Assembly (NCBI RefSeq): GCF_001702265.1
Contig: NZ_MAUE01000045.1
Location: 310,001-374,000, forward strand
Direction of reading: 5' to 3'
DNA: 64,000 nucleotides
DNA from: Pseudomonas aylmerensis
GTDB lineage: Bacteria; Pseudomonadota; Gammaproteobacteria; Pseudomonadales; Pseudomonadaceae
Shown: positions 1 to 7,937 of the stretch, one piece after another
Layout of the letters: each line of letters starts with the position of its first letter
Numbering within the stretch: the stretch's first letter is position 1
Made by a program: the position numbers and the translations under genes
Notes under the pieces: generated by a model
Told to the model about the DNA's origin: nothing
The model's database searches: none
Seen by the model: the letters and a program-made list of their open reading frames with translations, nothing else

Positions 1-2
1 GC

Positions 3-242
3 CAGCACATGAACCGCACCGGCCAGGTGCCGTTGTTCAAGGCGCTGTGGTACCCCTACGGCAACTACATTTGCCTGGCGTTCGTGGCGTTTATCCTGGT
101 GATCATGCTGATGATTCCAGGGATCCAAGTGTCGGTGTACGCGATCCCGGTGTGGGTGGCGTTCATGGCGGTGTGCTACTGGATCAAGAACAAGCGCAGT
201 GCCGAAGCGGCGCTGGGTACGGCGAGTGCGGCGTTGAAGTAA
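3..242 (+). CDS. aroP: Aromatic amino acid permease, C-terminal fragment (partial)
   Basis: This is the last 79 codons of an amino acid permease of the APC superfamily; the 5' end lies before the window. The visible part holds the final two membrane helices, separated by a short loop. The stretches YPYGNYICL, VIMLMIPG and SVYAIPVW closely match the C-terminus of AroP, the proton-coupled inner-membrane importer of phenylalanine, tyrosine and tryptophan. Other members of the same subfamily (PheP, GabP, CycA) resemble it less here. A strong hairpin terminator follows 20 bases after the stop, so this is the end of a transcription unit. The family is certain; the exact substrate is inferred from a fragment. 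Confidence 0.75.
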   Translation, partial: QHMNRTGQVPLFKALWYPYGNYICLAFVAFILVIMLMIPGIQVSVYAIPVWVAFMAVCYWIKNKRSAEAALGTASAALK

Positions 243-262
243 GCCGTCCCGCCCAAACGGAA

Positions 263-287
263 AACCCGGCTGCGTGCCGGGTTTTTT
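263..287 (+). terminator. Rho-independent terminator of the permease gene
   Basis: An 8-bp stem (AACCCGGC, partly matched by GCCGGG plus U pairing) with a five-base loop is followed by six T residues. It ends the aroP-like unit and separates it from the pentapeptide-repeat gene. Confidence 0.85.
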
Positions 288-347
288 GTGGGCGCCGACG
301 GGGTAGACTCGCGCGTCGTGTTTAAACGTTCCAGGAGCGCAGACCCC

Positions 348-1031
348 ATGCAACTCACTGATATCGACGGCGGCGCCTTGCAGCGTGACGCGCTGGAAGA
401 CCTGATCGACCAGCACGGCGGGCCTCTGCGCCTGATTGGCGTCGACCTGAGTGGCGCTGACCTCTCGCGCATGTCGCTGGATCACTGGGTATTCGAACGC
501 TGCATCCTGGTCCAGACGTCTTTCCTTGGTGCGCGCCTGGAAGGCACGCAGTGGAAAAACTGCCGGGCCGGCCACGCGATTTTCGAGGCGGCAAACCTGT
601 TGGAGGCGCAGTTCCACAGCTGTGACCTGAACAACACCCGCTGGCAGCGCAGCAAGCTGTCCCAGGCGAATTTTGAACACTGCAAATTGACCGGCGCCAA
701 CTTCACCCATTGCGCCTCCCTGGGGCTGAGCTTCAGTGAAACCCGCCTGAACAGCGCGTTTCTGTCCGGGTTATCGTTTGCGCGCACCGTGCTGAATAAC
801 CTGGACTTCTCCGACAGCGATTTGTCGGACGCTGATTTTCGCAAGGCCGAACTGATCGACTGCAGCCTCGCCCACGCCCGTATCCACGGCGCCAATTTTG
901 CCGGTGCCGACTTGCGCGGTGCGGATTTGAGCGGGTTTCGCCTCAATGATGCCAAACTGTTCAAAGGCGCCGTGATTTCCAAAGCCCAGGCGTCGATGCT
1001 GTTATCCGAGTTGGGCTTGTCCGTTGCCTAA
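348..1031 (+). CDS. Pentapeptide-repeat protein
   Basis: The 227-residue protein is built mostly of A(D/N)LXX-type pentapeptide repeats, for example GADL, SQANFEHCKLTGANF and GANFAGADLRGADLSG. These fold as a right-handed quadrilateral beta helix. Family members include DNA-mimicking gyrase protectors (Qnr, McbG, MfpA), but many have no known role, and nothing here proves gyrase binding. The ATG at 348 is chosen because CAGGAG lies 10 bases upstream; an in-frame start at 288 would run through the terminator region. It is followed 12 bases later by arfB on the same strand, so the two may be cotranscribed. Confidence 0.8.
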   Translation: MQLTDIDGGALQRDALEDLIDQHGGPLRLIGVDLSGADLSRMSLDHWVFERCILVQTSFLGARLEGTQWKNCRAGHAIFEAANLLEAQFHSCDLNNTRWQRSKLSQANFEHCKLTGANFTHCASLGLSFSETRLNSAFLSGLSFARTVLNNLDFSDSDLSDADFRKAELIDCSLAHARIHGANFAGADLRGADLSGFRLNDAKLFKGAVISKAQASMLLSELGLSVA

Positions 1032-1043
1032 GGTTTTTGAGTG

Positions 1044-1457
1044 ATGCTGGTAATTTCCAACAACGTGCACCTGCCCGATGCCGAAATCGAGCTGACCGCC
1101 ATCCGCGCCCAGGGCGCCGGTGGGCAGAACGTCAACAAGGTGTCGAGCGCGGTGCATTTGCGCTTTGATATTCCGGCCTCGTCGCTGCCGGAGTTCTACA
1201 AGGAGCGGCTGCTGGCGCTGCGCGACAGCCGTATCACCAGCGAAGGCGTGTTGATTCTCAAGGCCCAGCAATACCGGACCCAGGAGCAGAATCGCGCGGA
1301 TGCGCTGGAGCGTTTGGTGGAGCTGATCCTCAGTGCCACCAAAGTCGAGAAGAAGCGCCGCCCGACCAAGCCGACCCTCGGCTCGAAAAAGCGTCGACTC
1401 GAATCCAAGACCAAGCGCGGCAGTATCAAGGCCGGGCGTGGCAAGGTCGACTTCTAG
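1044..1457 (+). CDS. arfB: Alternative ribosome-rescue peptidyl-tRNA hydrolase ArfB (YaeJ)
   Basis: This 137-residue protein releases the nascent chain from ribosomes stalled without a stop codon. It carries the release-factor GGQ motif at residues 26-28, the same position as in E. coli YaeJ. Its C-terminal tail is rich in Lys and Arg (KKRRPTKPTLGSKKRR, then GSIKAGRGKVDF); in the family this tail enters the empty mRNA channel. Length and layout are normal for ArfB, and it lacks the codon-recognition domains of RF1/RF2. ATG at 1044 is preferred over GTG at 1041. Its last 4 bases overlap the end of the convergent MFS gene. Confidence 0.93.
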   Translation: MLVISNNVHLPDAEIELTAIRAQGAGGQNVNKVSSAVHLRFDIPASSLPEFYKERLLALRDSRITSEGVLILKAQQYRTQEQNRADALERLVELILSATKVEKKRRPTKPTLGSKKRRLESKTKRGSIKAGRGKVDF

Positions 1458-2650
1458 GCGTCGCGCGCTTCGCGGGCCTTCGGCGCCTGGCGGTACAGGT
1501 ACACGCTGAGCAGCAAGCCACCGAGGGCGGCGAGGGCGGCGAACAGGAAGATCGATGCAAAGCCGAAACCTGCCGCCACCGCCCCGGCCAGCGGCCCGGT
1601 GATGCCCAGCGACAGGTCGATGAACAGCGAGTAAGCCCCCACCGCCGACCCGCGGCTGGACGCCGGCACCAGATTGACCGCCTCGACTCCCAGCGCCGGA
1701 AACACCAGGGAAAAACCGAAGCCGCTCAACGCCGCGCCGGCCAGGGCCAAGTTCGCATCCGGTGCCAGCCACAGCAGCAGCAACCCGAGGATTTCCACCG
1801 ACAGGCACGCAATCGCCACGCGAAAGCCGCCAATCCGGTTGATCAAGTTGCCGAACAGCAGGCGCGCACCGATAAAACTGGCGCCGAACAGGCTCAGGGC
1901 CCACACCGCGTTATCCCAATGCTGGGTGGTGTAATACAGGGTGATAAAGGTGGCGATGGTGCCAAAGCCGATCGAGCCCAAGGCCAGCGCGCAGCCGTGC
2001 GGCAGGACCCGGCCCAGCACATTCATGAACGGCAGGCGCACGCCGGCCACGATCGGCGCCGCTTCCTTGTTCCAGGCCAGCAGCAGGCCGATTACCGCCA
2101 GCAGGATGATACTGACGCCCATGCTCCACAGCCCCAGGTGGCTGACCAGCAGCACCCCCAGTGGTGCGCCAACCGCCAGTGCGCCGTAGCTGGCGATGCC
2201 GTTCCAGGAAATCACCTTGGCCGTGTTCGCCGCCCCCACGCGGCCGATGCCCCAGCCGATGGCGCCCGAGCCGACCAGGCTTTCCGCGCTGCCCAGCACC
2301 AGGCGGCCGATCAGCAGGCTGCCCAGGCTCACGGCCGGCAAGCTGGAGAACCACGCCGCGAGCAGCATGAACACGCCGCTCAGGCCGCAGCCCACCAGGC
2401 CGATCAGCACGGCGCGCTTGCTGCCCAGGTTGTCGATGATTTTGCCTGCGTACGGACGGCTCAGCAGCGTGGCCAGGTATTGCACACTGATCACCAGGCC
2501 GGCGATGACCGCGCCGTAGCCCAGCTCACTGTGGACATAGCCAGGCAATACGGCCAGCGGGATGCCGATATTCAGGTAGCCGATAAAGGTGAACAACACG
2601 ATGGAAACGACTTGCAGCGTGACCGCCATGGGGCGCTGGGTATCTGGCAT
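1454..2650 (-). CDS. MFS transporter, YhhS/YfcJ-like
   Basis: The 398-residue protein has twelve predicted membrane helices and the MFS loop signature RPYAGKIIDNLGSKRAVL between helices 2 and 3. The sequence most resembles the YhhS/YfcJ group of putative arabinose or drug efflux proteins. The substrate cannot be read from the sequence. No clear ribosome binding site precedes the ATG at 2650, so the start is less certain. The C-terminus ends with a charged tail (RQAPKAREARDA). It converges on arfB with a 4-base overlap. Confidence 0.8.
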   Translation of the reverse strand: MPDTQRPMAVTLQVVSIVLFTFIGYLNIGIPLAVLPGYVHSELGYGAVIAGLVISVQYLATLLSRPYAGKIIDNLGSKRAVLIGLVGCGLSGVFMLLAAWFSSLPAVSLGSLLIGRLVLGSAESLVGSGAIGWGIGRVGAANTAKVISWNGIASYGALAVGAPLGVLLVSHLGLWSMGVSIILLAVIGLLLAWNKEAAPIVAGVRLPFMNVLGRVLPHGCALALGSIGFGTIATFITLYYTTQHWDNAVWALSLFGASFIGARLLFGNLINRIGGFRVAIACLSVEILGLLLLWLAPDANLALAGAALSGFGFSLVFPALGVEAVNLVPASSRGSAVGAYSLFIDLSLGITGPLAGAVAAGFGFASIFLFAALAALGGLLLSVYLYRQAPKAREARDA

Positions 2651-2753
2651 GGGAGAGGTCCACTGTCGCAGCAGGTAAAGATAGGCGGCTAATGATACCG
2701 GGCTTGGGCCGGCGCAGGGCGCTAAAACGCAAAAACGTCAGGTCGGCACTGCG

Positions 2754-2936
2754 TCAGGCTTGGGAAGGGGCCAGCAATTGCGTGGTGACCAGGGCCGCCA
2801 ACGCGTTTTCCTGGGTGCCAAAACGCTTGAGCAGCTTGGCTTGCTTGTCCGCGCTGAGGCGGTTCCACACTTCGACCATCTGCAAGGCAGCGTCGAGTAC
2901 GGCGGCGTCCGGGGTGTCGGGGAGGGTATCGGTCAT
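2754..2936 (-). CDS. Small conserved-type protein, 60 residues, unknown function
   Basis: This short acidic to neutral protein is predicted to be mostly helical (AALQMVEVWNRLSADKQAKL). It has no membrane segment or signal peptide. I do not recognise a domain. It lies downstream of the 42-residue ORF on the same strand, separated by a perfect inverted repeat, and may share its transcript. The ribosome binding site is weak. Codon use looks like that of its neighbours, which supports a real gene. Confidence 0.55.
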   Translation of the reverse strand: MTDTLPDTPDAAVLDAALQMVEVWNRLSADKQAKLLKRFGTQENALAALVTTQLLAPSQA

Positions 2937-2962
2937 GGCAGGTATCTCGGGTGATTCAGGCA

Positions 2963-2996
2963 GTGTGGAAAGCGCTCAAAGGTGCGCTTTCCACAC
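2963..2996. repeat. Perfect 13-bp inverted repeat between two small ORFs
   Basis: GTGTGGAAAGCGC at 2963-2975 is exactly complementary to GCGCTTTCCACAC at 2984-2996, with an 8-base loop. It starts 15 bases beyond the stop of the 42-residue ORF, reading on the minus strand. It lacks a T-run, so it may be a Rho-dependent end, an mRNA processing or stability hairpin, or a protein site. Confidence 0.7.
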
Positions 2997-3010
2997 GGTC
3001 TGGTACGGCG

Positions 3011-3139
3011 TCAGTCCTGGCTTTCGCTGTCGACTGGTGGTGCTTCTTTGGCCTCAGGCTGCTGGTCGCTGGCCTGCTGCGGTGTTGGCTGCTCAGTAGG
3101 GTGCAGGCTTGGGAAGGGGAGATTAGGTATCTCGTGCAT
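3011..3139 (-). CDS. Small Pro/Glu/Gln-rich protein, 42 residues, unknown function
   Basis: The ORF from the ATG at 3139 encodes a peptide beginning MHEIPNLPFPSLHP and ending in an acidic, proline- and glutamine-rich tail (EAPPVDSESQD). It is likely disordered. GAGGAG lies 7 bases upstream of this ATG, which is a strong initiation site and the main reason to call it. No membrane segment, signal peptide or known domain is seen. A reading frame starting at 3196 would be longer but lacks a good ribosome site. Confidence 0.5.
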   Translation of the reverse strand: MHEIPNLPFPSLHPTEQPTPQQASDQQPEAKEAPPVDSESQD

Positions 3140-3249
3140 CGTCGTCGCTCCTCGCAAAGTCTGTTTTTTCAATCGCAGGTGATTCCGCGCTCTCAAAAAG
3201 CCTTGGCAGGATACAGCACTGAAAATGACAAAAAGAATTTAATCTCGAC

Positions 3250-3269
3250 CAATGAACGAACTTTCATTG
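3250..3269. promoter_or_regulatory. TetR-type operator-like palindrome
   Basis: CAATGAA at 3250-3256 and TTCATTG at 3263-3269 form perfect 7-bp arms around CGAACT. The shape resembles TetR-family operators of the TGAACG-NN-CGTTCA kind. It lies about 110 bases upstream of the 42-residue ORF on the minus strand and just past the stop of the DUF962 gene. The binding protein is unknown. Confidence 0.35.
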
Positions 3270-3297
3270 TTTTACGCAAGTGACACGGGGTCACACC

Positions 3298-3609
3298 TCA
3301 GAAGGGCACCTTGCCGAGAATCATGTCGCGGTACATCACAAAATCCCCCAGCAAGCTGTAGAACGGGTGCTGGAAGGTCGCCGGGCGATTCTTTTCAAAG
3401 AAGAAGTGACCGACCCAGGCAAAGCTGTAGCCGGCAATCGGCACGGCCAGCAGCAAGCCCAACGAGCCTCTGCCGATGGCATACGCGAGGATGCCGATCA
3501 CCAGGGTGGTGCCGATAAAGTGCAGGCGCCGGCAGGTGCTGTCGGCGTGCTCAGTCAGGTAATACGGGTAAAACTCGGCAAAGCTGTTGAATCGCTTGAC
3601 GTTTTCCAC
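3298..3609 (-). CDS. DUF962 (Mpo1-like) membrane protein
   Basis: The 103-residue protein shows the DUF962/Mpo1 pattern: an N-terminal FAEFYPYYLTEH with conserved His, then CRRLHFIGT, two hydrophobic helices, and WVGHFFFEKNRPATF. In yeast the related Mpo1 is an iron-dependent dioxygenase in phytosphingosine alpha-oxidation; the His residues needed (YLTEH, RRLHF, GHFFFEKN) are visible here. The bacterial role is not established. The GTG at 3609 has AAAGGG 9 bases upstream and is preferred to a TTG at 3642 with no ribosome site. Confidence 0.75.
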   Translation of the reverse strand: MENVKRFNSFAEFYPYYLTEHADSTCRRLHFIGTTLVIGILAYAIGRGSLGLLLAVPIAGYSFAWVGHFFFEKNRPATFQHPFYSLLGDFVMYRDMILGKVPF

Positions 3610-3769
3610 GGTGACCGGCCCTTTGATTGTTGTGCCGCCCAACAGATGTTCGGCGGGGAGCTTATTTGAGTCTAGAGTGATCAGTGGTAACAGCCAGTGA
3701 CAATGGATGCCACTTTAGTATCCTTGGCTTCCTGGCTGCCGTTTGAGCCTGCTTTATTAAGAAGACGCC

Positions 3770-4828
3770 ATGAGCGAACGAACAACTTCTGCAAGCTGGG
3801 CGATGGGGATAGTCAAGGCGTTGGAAATCGACGGCCTGGATTGCCGCGCCTTGTTCAAGCAACTCGGCCTGGACTACGCCGCGCTCAGCGACCCCGATGC
3901 ACGCTTCCCACAAGATTCCATGACCCGGCTGTGGCAGCGGGCGGTGGAGGTCTCGGGCAACCCGGCGATTGGCCTGAACATGGGCAAGGTGGTGCGTCCG
4001 GCATCGTTTCATGTGGCCGGGTATGCGTTGATGTCCAGCAACACCCTCGCCGAGGGGTTTATGCGCCTGGTGCGCTACCAGCGGATCATCGCCGAAAGCG
4101 CCGACCTCAGTTTCCGCCTGCTCCCCGAAGGTTACGCGCTGATCCTCACCGTGCATGGCGATCACCTGCCGCCCACCCGGCAAAGCGCCGAAGCCTCGCT
4201 GGCGAGTGCCCTGGCGCTGTGTGGCTGGCTGACCGGGCGCACCCTGCAACCGCGCAAGGTGCTGCTGCAAGGCGATCAACCGGTGGACCTGGCGCCCTAC
4301 AAACAAGCGTTCCATGCCCCGCTGGAATTCAATGCGCCGTATGACGCGCTGATCTTCGAACGCGCCGACATGGACGCGCCGCTGCCCACGGCCAACGAGG
4401 CCATGGCGCTGCTGCACGATCGGTTTGCCGGTGAGTACCTGGCGCGTTTCTCGGAAAGCCGTGTGACGCACAAGGCGCGTCAGGTGCTGTGCCGCCTGTT
4501 GCCACAGGGCGAGCCCAAGCGTGAAGTGGTGGCCCAGACCCTGCACCTGTCCCAGCGCACGTTGCAGCGGCGCTTGCAGGAAGAGGGCACCAGTTTCCAG
4601 ACCCTGCTCGATGACACCCGTCGCGAATTGGCCGAGCAGTACCTCGCACAGCCGAGCATGACCCTGCTGGAAATCGCCTACCTGCTGGGGTTTGCCGACC
4701 CGAGCAACTTCTTTCGCGCGTTTCGCCGCTGGTTCGATGCCACGCCCGGCGAATACCGGGCGCGGTTGCAGGATGCGTCGACGGTCAGTGACGCCAAAAT
4801 GCCGGAATGCACAGAACAAAGACTGTAA
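3770..4828 (+). CDS. AraC-family transcriptional regulator
   Basis: The 352-residue protein has an N-terminal ligand-sensing domain of the arabinose-binding type found in OruR-like and ArgR-like regulators (roughly residues 20-210). A C-terminal double helix-turn-helix follows at about residues 245-340, visible as VAQTLHLSQRTLQRRLQEEG and LLEIAYLLGFADPSNFFRAF. It is divergent from the DUF962 gene and converges on trkH, overlapping it by 44 bases. The target genes and ligand cannot be deduced. Confidence 0.87.
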   Translation: MSERTTSASWAMGIVKALEIDGLDCRALFKQLGLDYAALSDPDARFPQDSMTRLWQRAVEVSGNPAIGLNMGKVVRPASFHVAGYALMSSNTLAEGFMRLVRYQRIIAESADLSFRLLPEGYALILTVHGDHLPPTRQSAEASLASALALCGWLTGRTLQPRKVLLQGDQPVDLAPYKQAFHAPLEFNAPYDALIFERADMDAPLPTANEAMALLHDRFAGEYLARFSESRVTHKARQVLCRLLPQGEPKREVVAQTLHLSQRTLQRRLQEEGTSFQTLLDDTRRELAEQYLAQPSMTLLEIAYLLGFADPSNFFRAFRRWFDATPGEYRARLQDASTVSDAKMPECTEQRL

Positions 4829-6239
4829 TGATCTCCAGTCGGCCCAGCAGCATGCCCAGCGACAGGATCCACTTGGCCGCATCCGGCAGGCTGGCGAAAT
4901 TGCCCGCCGGCCCGATGGTCTCGCCCAGCCCCGGGCCGACGCCGGACACGGTGCTGGCCGCGCCGGTCAGCGCCGTCATCCAGTCCAGGCCCAGCAGCGA
5001 CAAGGCCAGGGCGATGGCGCAGATGGTGATAGCGAAGAAAAACGAGAACGTCAGGATCGAACGCACGATTTCTTCGTCGAGGCGGTGGCCGTTGTACTTC
5101 TGCTTGATCACCGCCCGTGGGTGAATCAGCTGGTTCAAGTTGGCCTTGAGCAGGATGTAGGCGACCTGGAAGCGGAAGATCTTGATCCCGCCCGCCGTGG
5201 AGCCGGAGCAGCCGCCGACAAATCCCAGGTAGAAGAACAGCATCAGCGAGAAGTTGCCCCAAATGCTGTAGTCCCCCAGTGCAAAGCCGGTGGTGGTGAC
5301 CACCGAGGTGACGTTCACCGCCACATGGCGCAGTGCATCAAGCCAATGCAAGTCGGTGGTCCACCAGTACCAGGTGCCGAGCACCAGCCAGGTCACCACC
5401 AGCAAACCGAGCAGGCCTTGCACCTGCTGGTCCTTGATCAACGCACGGCGGTTGCCGCGCAGGGTCGCCACGTACAGGGTGAACGGCAGGCTGCCGAGGA
5501 TCATCACCACCACCGCGACCCAGTGCACCGCGGGCTGTTTCCAGTGGGCCAGGGATTCGTCGGAGGTGGAGAATCCACCGGTGGAAATCGCCGACATCGC
5601 ATGGTTGATCGCGTCGAACAGGCCCATGCCGGCCCACCAGAACGCCAGGCTGCCAAGGATGGTGATGCCCACATACGCCGCCACGATCAGCCGCGCCACC
5701 ATGTGCGAGCGGGGCATGACTTTTTCCGAGCGGTCCGAGGATTCGGTCTGGAACAGGCGCATGCCGCCGATACGCAGCAGCGGCAGGATCGCCACCGCCA
5801 TGCCGATAAAGCCGATGCCGCCGAGCCAGTGCAGCAGTGAGCGCCACATCAGGATGCCCGGTGACATGGTGTCCAGCCCGCTCAGCACGGTGGAACCGGT
5901 GGCGGTGATGCCGGACATGCTTTCGAAGAACGAGTCGGTGTAGCTGATGTGCTGGGTCAGCAGAAACGGCAGCGCGGCGAACACGCACACCACCACCCAA
6001 CTGCTGACCGTGAGCAAGTACATGTCGCGCGGGCGCAGGTGCACATGTTCGGGGCGGCCGGGAATCACCAGGGCCAAACCGGCAATAAAGGTGATCAGGC
6101 TGGCCCAGAGGAACGAGGGCAGGTCACTGGTGCGTTCGAAGATCACCAGGGTGGCCATTGGCACGACCATGGCGATCGCGAGGGTGATCAGGAAGATGCC
6201 GATGATGAAACCGATGATGCGTAGGGTCGGCAACGCCAT
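4785..6239 (-). CDS. trkH: Potassium uptake channel subunit TrkH/TrkI
   Basis: The 484-residue inner-membrane protein is the ion-conducting subunit of the Trk potassium uptake system, which works with the cytosolic regulator TrkA. The four selectivity-filter loops of the family are visible: SGITATGSTVL, SAISTGGFST, SVVTTTGFALG and AASTVSGVGPG. The length equals that of E. coli TrkH. Pseudomonads may carry both trkH and trkI, and this sequence alone does not separate them. A REPIN lies upstream of its start. The 3' end overlaps the convergent AraC gene by 44 bases. Confidence 0.9.
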   Translation of the reverse strand: MALPTLRIIGFIIGIFLITLAIAMVVPMATLVIFERTSDLPSFLWASLITFIAGLALVIPGRPEHVHLRPRDMYLLTVSSWVVVCVFAALPFLLTQHISYTDSFFESMSGITATGSTVLSGLDTMSPGILMWRSLLHWLGGIGFIGMAVAILPLLRIGGMRLFQTESSDRSEKVMPRSHMVARLIVAAYVGITILGSLAFWWAGMGLFDAINHAMSAISTGGFSTSDESLAHWKQPAVHWVAVVVMILGSLPFTLYVATLRGNRRALIKDQQVQGLLGLLVVTWLVLGTWYWWTTDLHWLDALRHVAVNVTSVVTTTGFALGDYSIWGNFSLMLFFYLGFVGGCSGSTAGGIKIFRFQVAYILLKANLNQLIHPRAVIKQKYNGHRLDEEIVRSILTFSFFFAITICAIALALSLLGLDWMTALTGAASTVSGVGPGLGETIGPAGNFASLPDAAKWILSLGMLLGRLEIITVFVLCIPAFWRH

Positions 6240-6327
6240 GAAGTTCGCTCGGGGGTTGAGGGTGGCGCCATTCTACCTGCGGTGCAGTGCATGTAAACCG
6301 GGGTACGCGCCGCAACGCGGTTCAGCG

Positions 6328-6413
6328 GTGGGCGCTGGCTTGCCTGCGATAGTGGTGTATCAGTTGATAAGGTAGGACTGATCCACCGCTATCGCAGGCA
6401 AGCCAGCTCCCAC
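6328..6413. repeat. REPIN (paired inverted REP)
   Basis: GTGGGCGCTGGCTTGCCTGC at the left pairs with GCAGGCAAGCCAGCTCCCAC at the right, around a spacer containing TGTATCAG/CTGATCCA. It belongs to the CTGGCTTGCC subtype. Confidence 0.8.
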
Positions 6414-6422
6414 ACGGGTATA

Positions 6423-6450
6423 AAAAAGGCGACCCGAAGGTCGCCTTTTT
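6423..6450 (-). terminator. Rho-independent terminator, possibly bidirectional
   Basis: AAAAAGGCGACC and GGTCGCCTTTTT form a 12-bp stem with a 4-base loop. It lies 15 bases past the stop of icmP on the minus strand, and the A/T-rich flanks would let it work in both directions. Confidence 0.85.
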
Positions 6451-6464
6451 CACCGCCGCACTGA

Positions 6465-7808
6465 TCAGAACTCGTGATCAGCGTTATCCGGGTTCAGGTC
6501 GCTGATACCCAGCTTGCCTGCGGCTGCTTCAATCGAACCGGTCTGCTTGACCAGTGCGGCGATCGCTTCACGCACGATCTTGTTGCCGGCTTCGTTGCCA
6601 GCGGCGATCAGTTGGTCGTAGTGCTCGCCGTTTTTGGCGTGGTCAACCATGACCTGGATCTTCGCTTCGGTCGCCGCCAGGTCAGCCTTCAGGGCGGTGT
6701 CGGCAGCTGGATCAGCCTTGGCCACCAGGGACGACAGGCTGGCGCCGGTCAGCTTGGTGCCATCGACGCGGGTGTACTCGCCCAGGTAGACGTTGCGGAT
6801 GCCCTTGGCGTCGTAGAAATGCGAGTTGTGGGTGTTATCGCTGAAGCAATCTTGCTCGTCTTCCGGCGAGTTGGCTTCCAGCGAAACCTTCATGCGTTCA
6901 CCGGCCAGCTCGCCCAGGGACAGGCTGCCCATGCCGAACAACATTTTGCGCAGGCCGTCGGTGGCAGGTTCTGCCTCCAGGGTGGCGCGGTAGTTGTCTT
7001 CGATGTTGGGTTTCCAGTTGCCGACCATTTCTTCCAGGTCGCTCACCAGCAGTTGGGTCACGGCGCTCAGGTAGGCGCGGCGACGCTCGTTGTGGCCGCC
7101 GGTGGCGCCGTCACCTGTCAGGTAGTCCGAGGCAGGACGGTTGCCGGCGCCAGGGCCGGTGCCGTTCAGGTCCTGTCCCCAGAGCAGGAATTCGATGGCG
7201 TGGTAGCCGGTGGCGACGTTGGCTTCGGAACCGCCCAGCTCATTGAGGCTGGCGAGTTTTTCCGGAGTGATGTCCTTCACGTCGACCTTGTCTTCGCCGA
7301 CCTGGATCTCGGTGTTGGCGATGATGTTGGCAGTCGCACCCGGGTTACCCAGGGCGTGTTCGTAGGATTTGTCGACGTAGTCGATCAGGCCTTCGTCCAG
7401 CGGCCATGCGTTCACCTGGCCTTCCCAGTCATCAATGATGGTGTTGCCGAAGCGGAACACTTCGCTCTGCAGGTACGGCACGCGGGCGGCGATCCAGGCG
7501 TCGCGCGCGGCTTTCAGCGTGTCGGCGTTCGGCTTGGCGAGGAAGGCGTCGATGGCGGTTTGCAGGGTTTTCGCAGTGGACTCGGCATCGCTGTAGACCG
7601 CGAACACCATGTCTGCGTAATGCGCGACCACGGCCTTGGCGGCCGCTTCATCGACCTGGCCGGCAGGGGTGGCAGCCGCTGGAGCGGTAGTGCTGGCAGC
7701 CGGGGTCGGCGCCTGGGGCGCTGCGGCCTTGTCTTTACCTTCGCCGCAACCGGCGAGAGAAATGGCAATGGCCAGCAGACTGGCGGTGGCCAGGGGCATA
7801 CGAATCAT
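6465..7808 (-). CDS. icmP: Imelysin-family lipoprotein (insulin-cleaving metalloprotease-like)
   Basis: The 447-residue protein starts with a lipoprotein signal (MPLATASLLAIAISLAGC) and then a low-complexity Ala/Pro/Thr linker, followed by an imelysin (peptidase M75) domain. The family motif GYHAIEFLLWGQD, with its HxxE pair, is present. It is the likely orthologue of P. aeruginosa IcmP (PA4370), an outer-membrane protein reported to cleave insulin; many relatives are iron-regulated and may bind haem or iron. The ATG at 7808 is chosen because AGGA stands 8 bases upstream. Its neighbour bifA is also near icmP in P. aeruginosa. Confidence 0.9.
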   Translation of the reverse strand: MIRMPLATASLLAIAISLAGCGEGKDKAAAPQAPTPAASTTAPAAATPAGQVDEAAAKAVVAHYADMVFAVYSDAESTAKTLQTAIDAFLAKPNADTLKAARDAWIAARVPYLQSEVFRFGNTIIDDWEGQVNAWPLDEGLIDYVDKSYEHALGNPGATANIIANTEIQVGEDKVDVKDITPEKLASLNELGGSEANVATGYHAIEFLLWGQDLNGTGPGAGNRPASDYLTGDGATGGHNERRRAYLSAVTQLLVSDLEEMVGNWKPNIEDNYRATLEAEPATDGLRKMLFGMGSLSLGELAGERMKVSLEANSPEDEQDCFSDNTHNSHFYDAKGIRNVYLGEYTRVDGTKLTGASLSSLVAKADPAADTALKADLAATEAKIQVMVDHAKNGEHYDQLIAAGNEAGNKIVREAIAALVKQTGSIEAAAGKLGISDLNPDNADHEF

Positions 7809-7870
7809 GGCGAACATCCTGCTTCGGTTGTTGATAGGGCGCGCGGGGGAGCGCAAAAAAGCTGCGACAT

Positions 7871-7889
7871 AATGCGAAAGATTTGCATT
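7871..7889 (-). promoter_or_regulatory. Possible Fur-like palindrome upstream of icmP
   Basis: AATGCGAAAGATTTGCATT is an imperfect A/T-rich palindrome about 65 bases before the icmP start. Its size and composition are compatible with a Fur site, but several positions differ from the consensus. The call rests partly on iron regulation known for imelysin genes. Confidence 0.25.
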
Positions 7890-7937
7890 TTGTGTAAAGG
7901 GTTATACGAGGGAAATATTTAGTATCGATTCGAGCGC

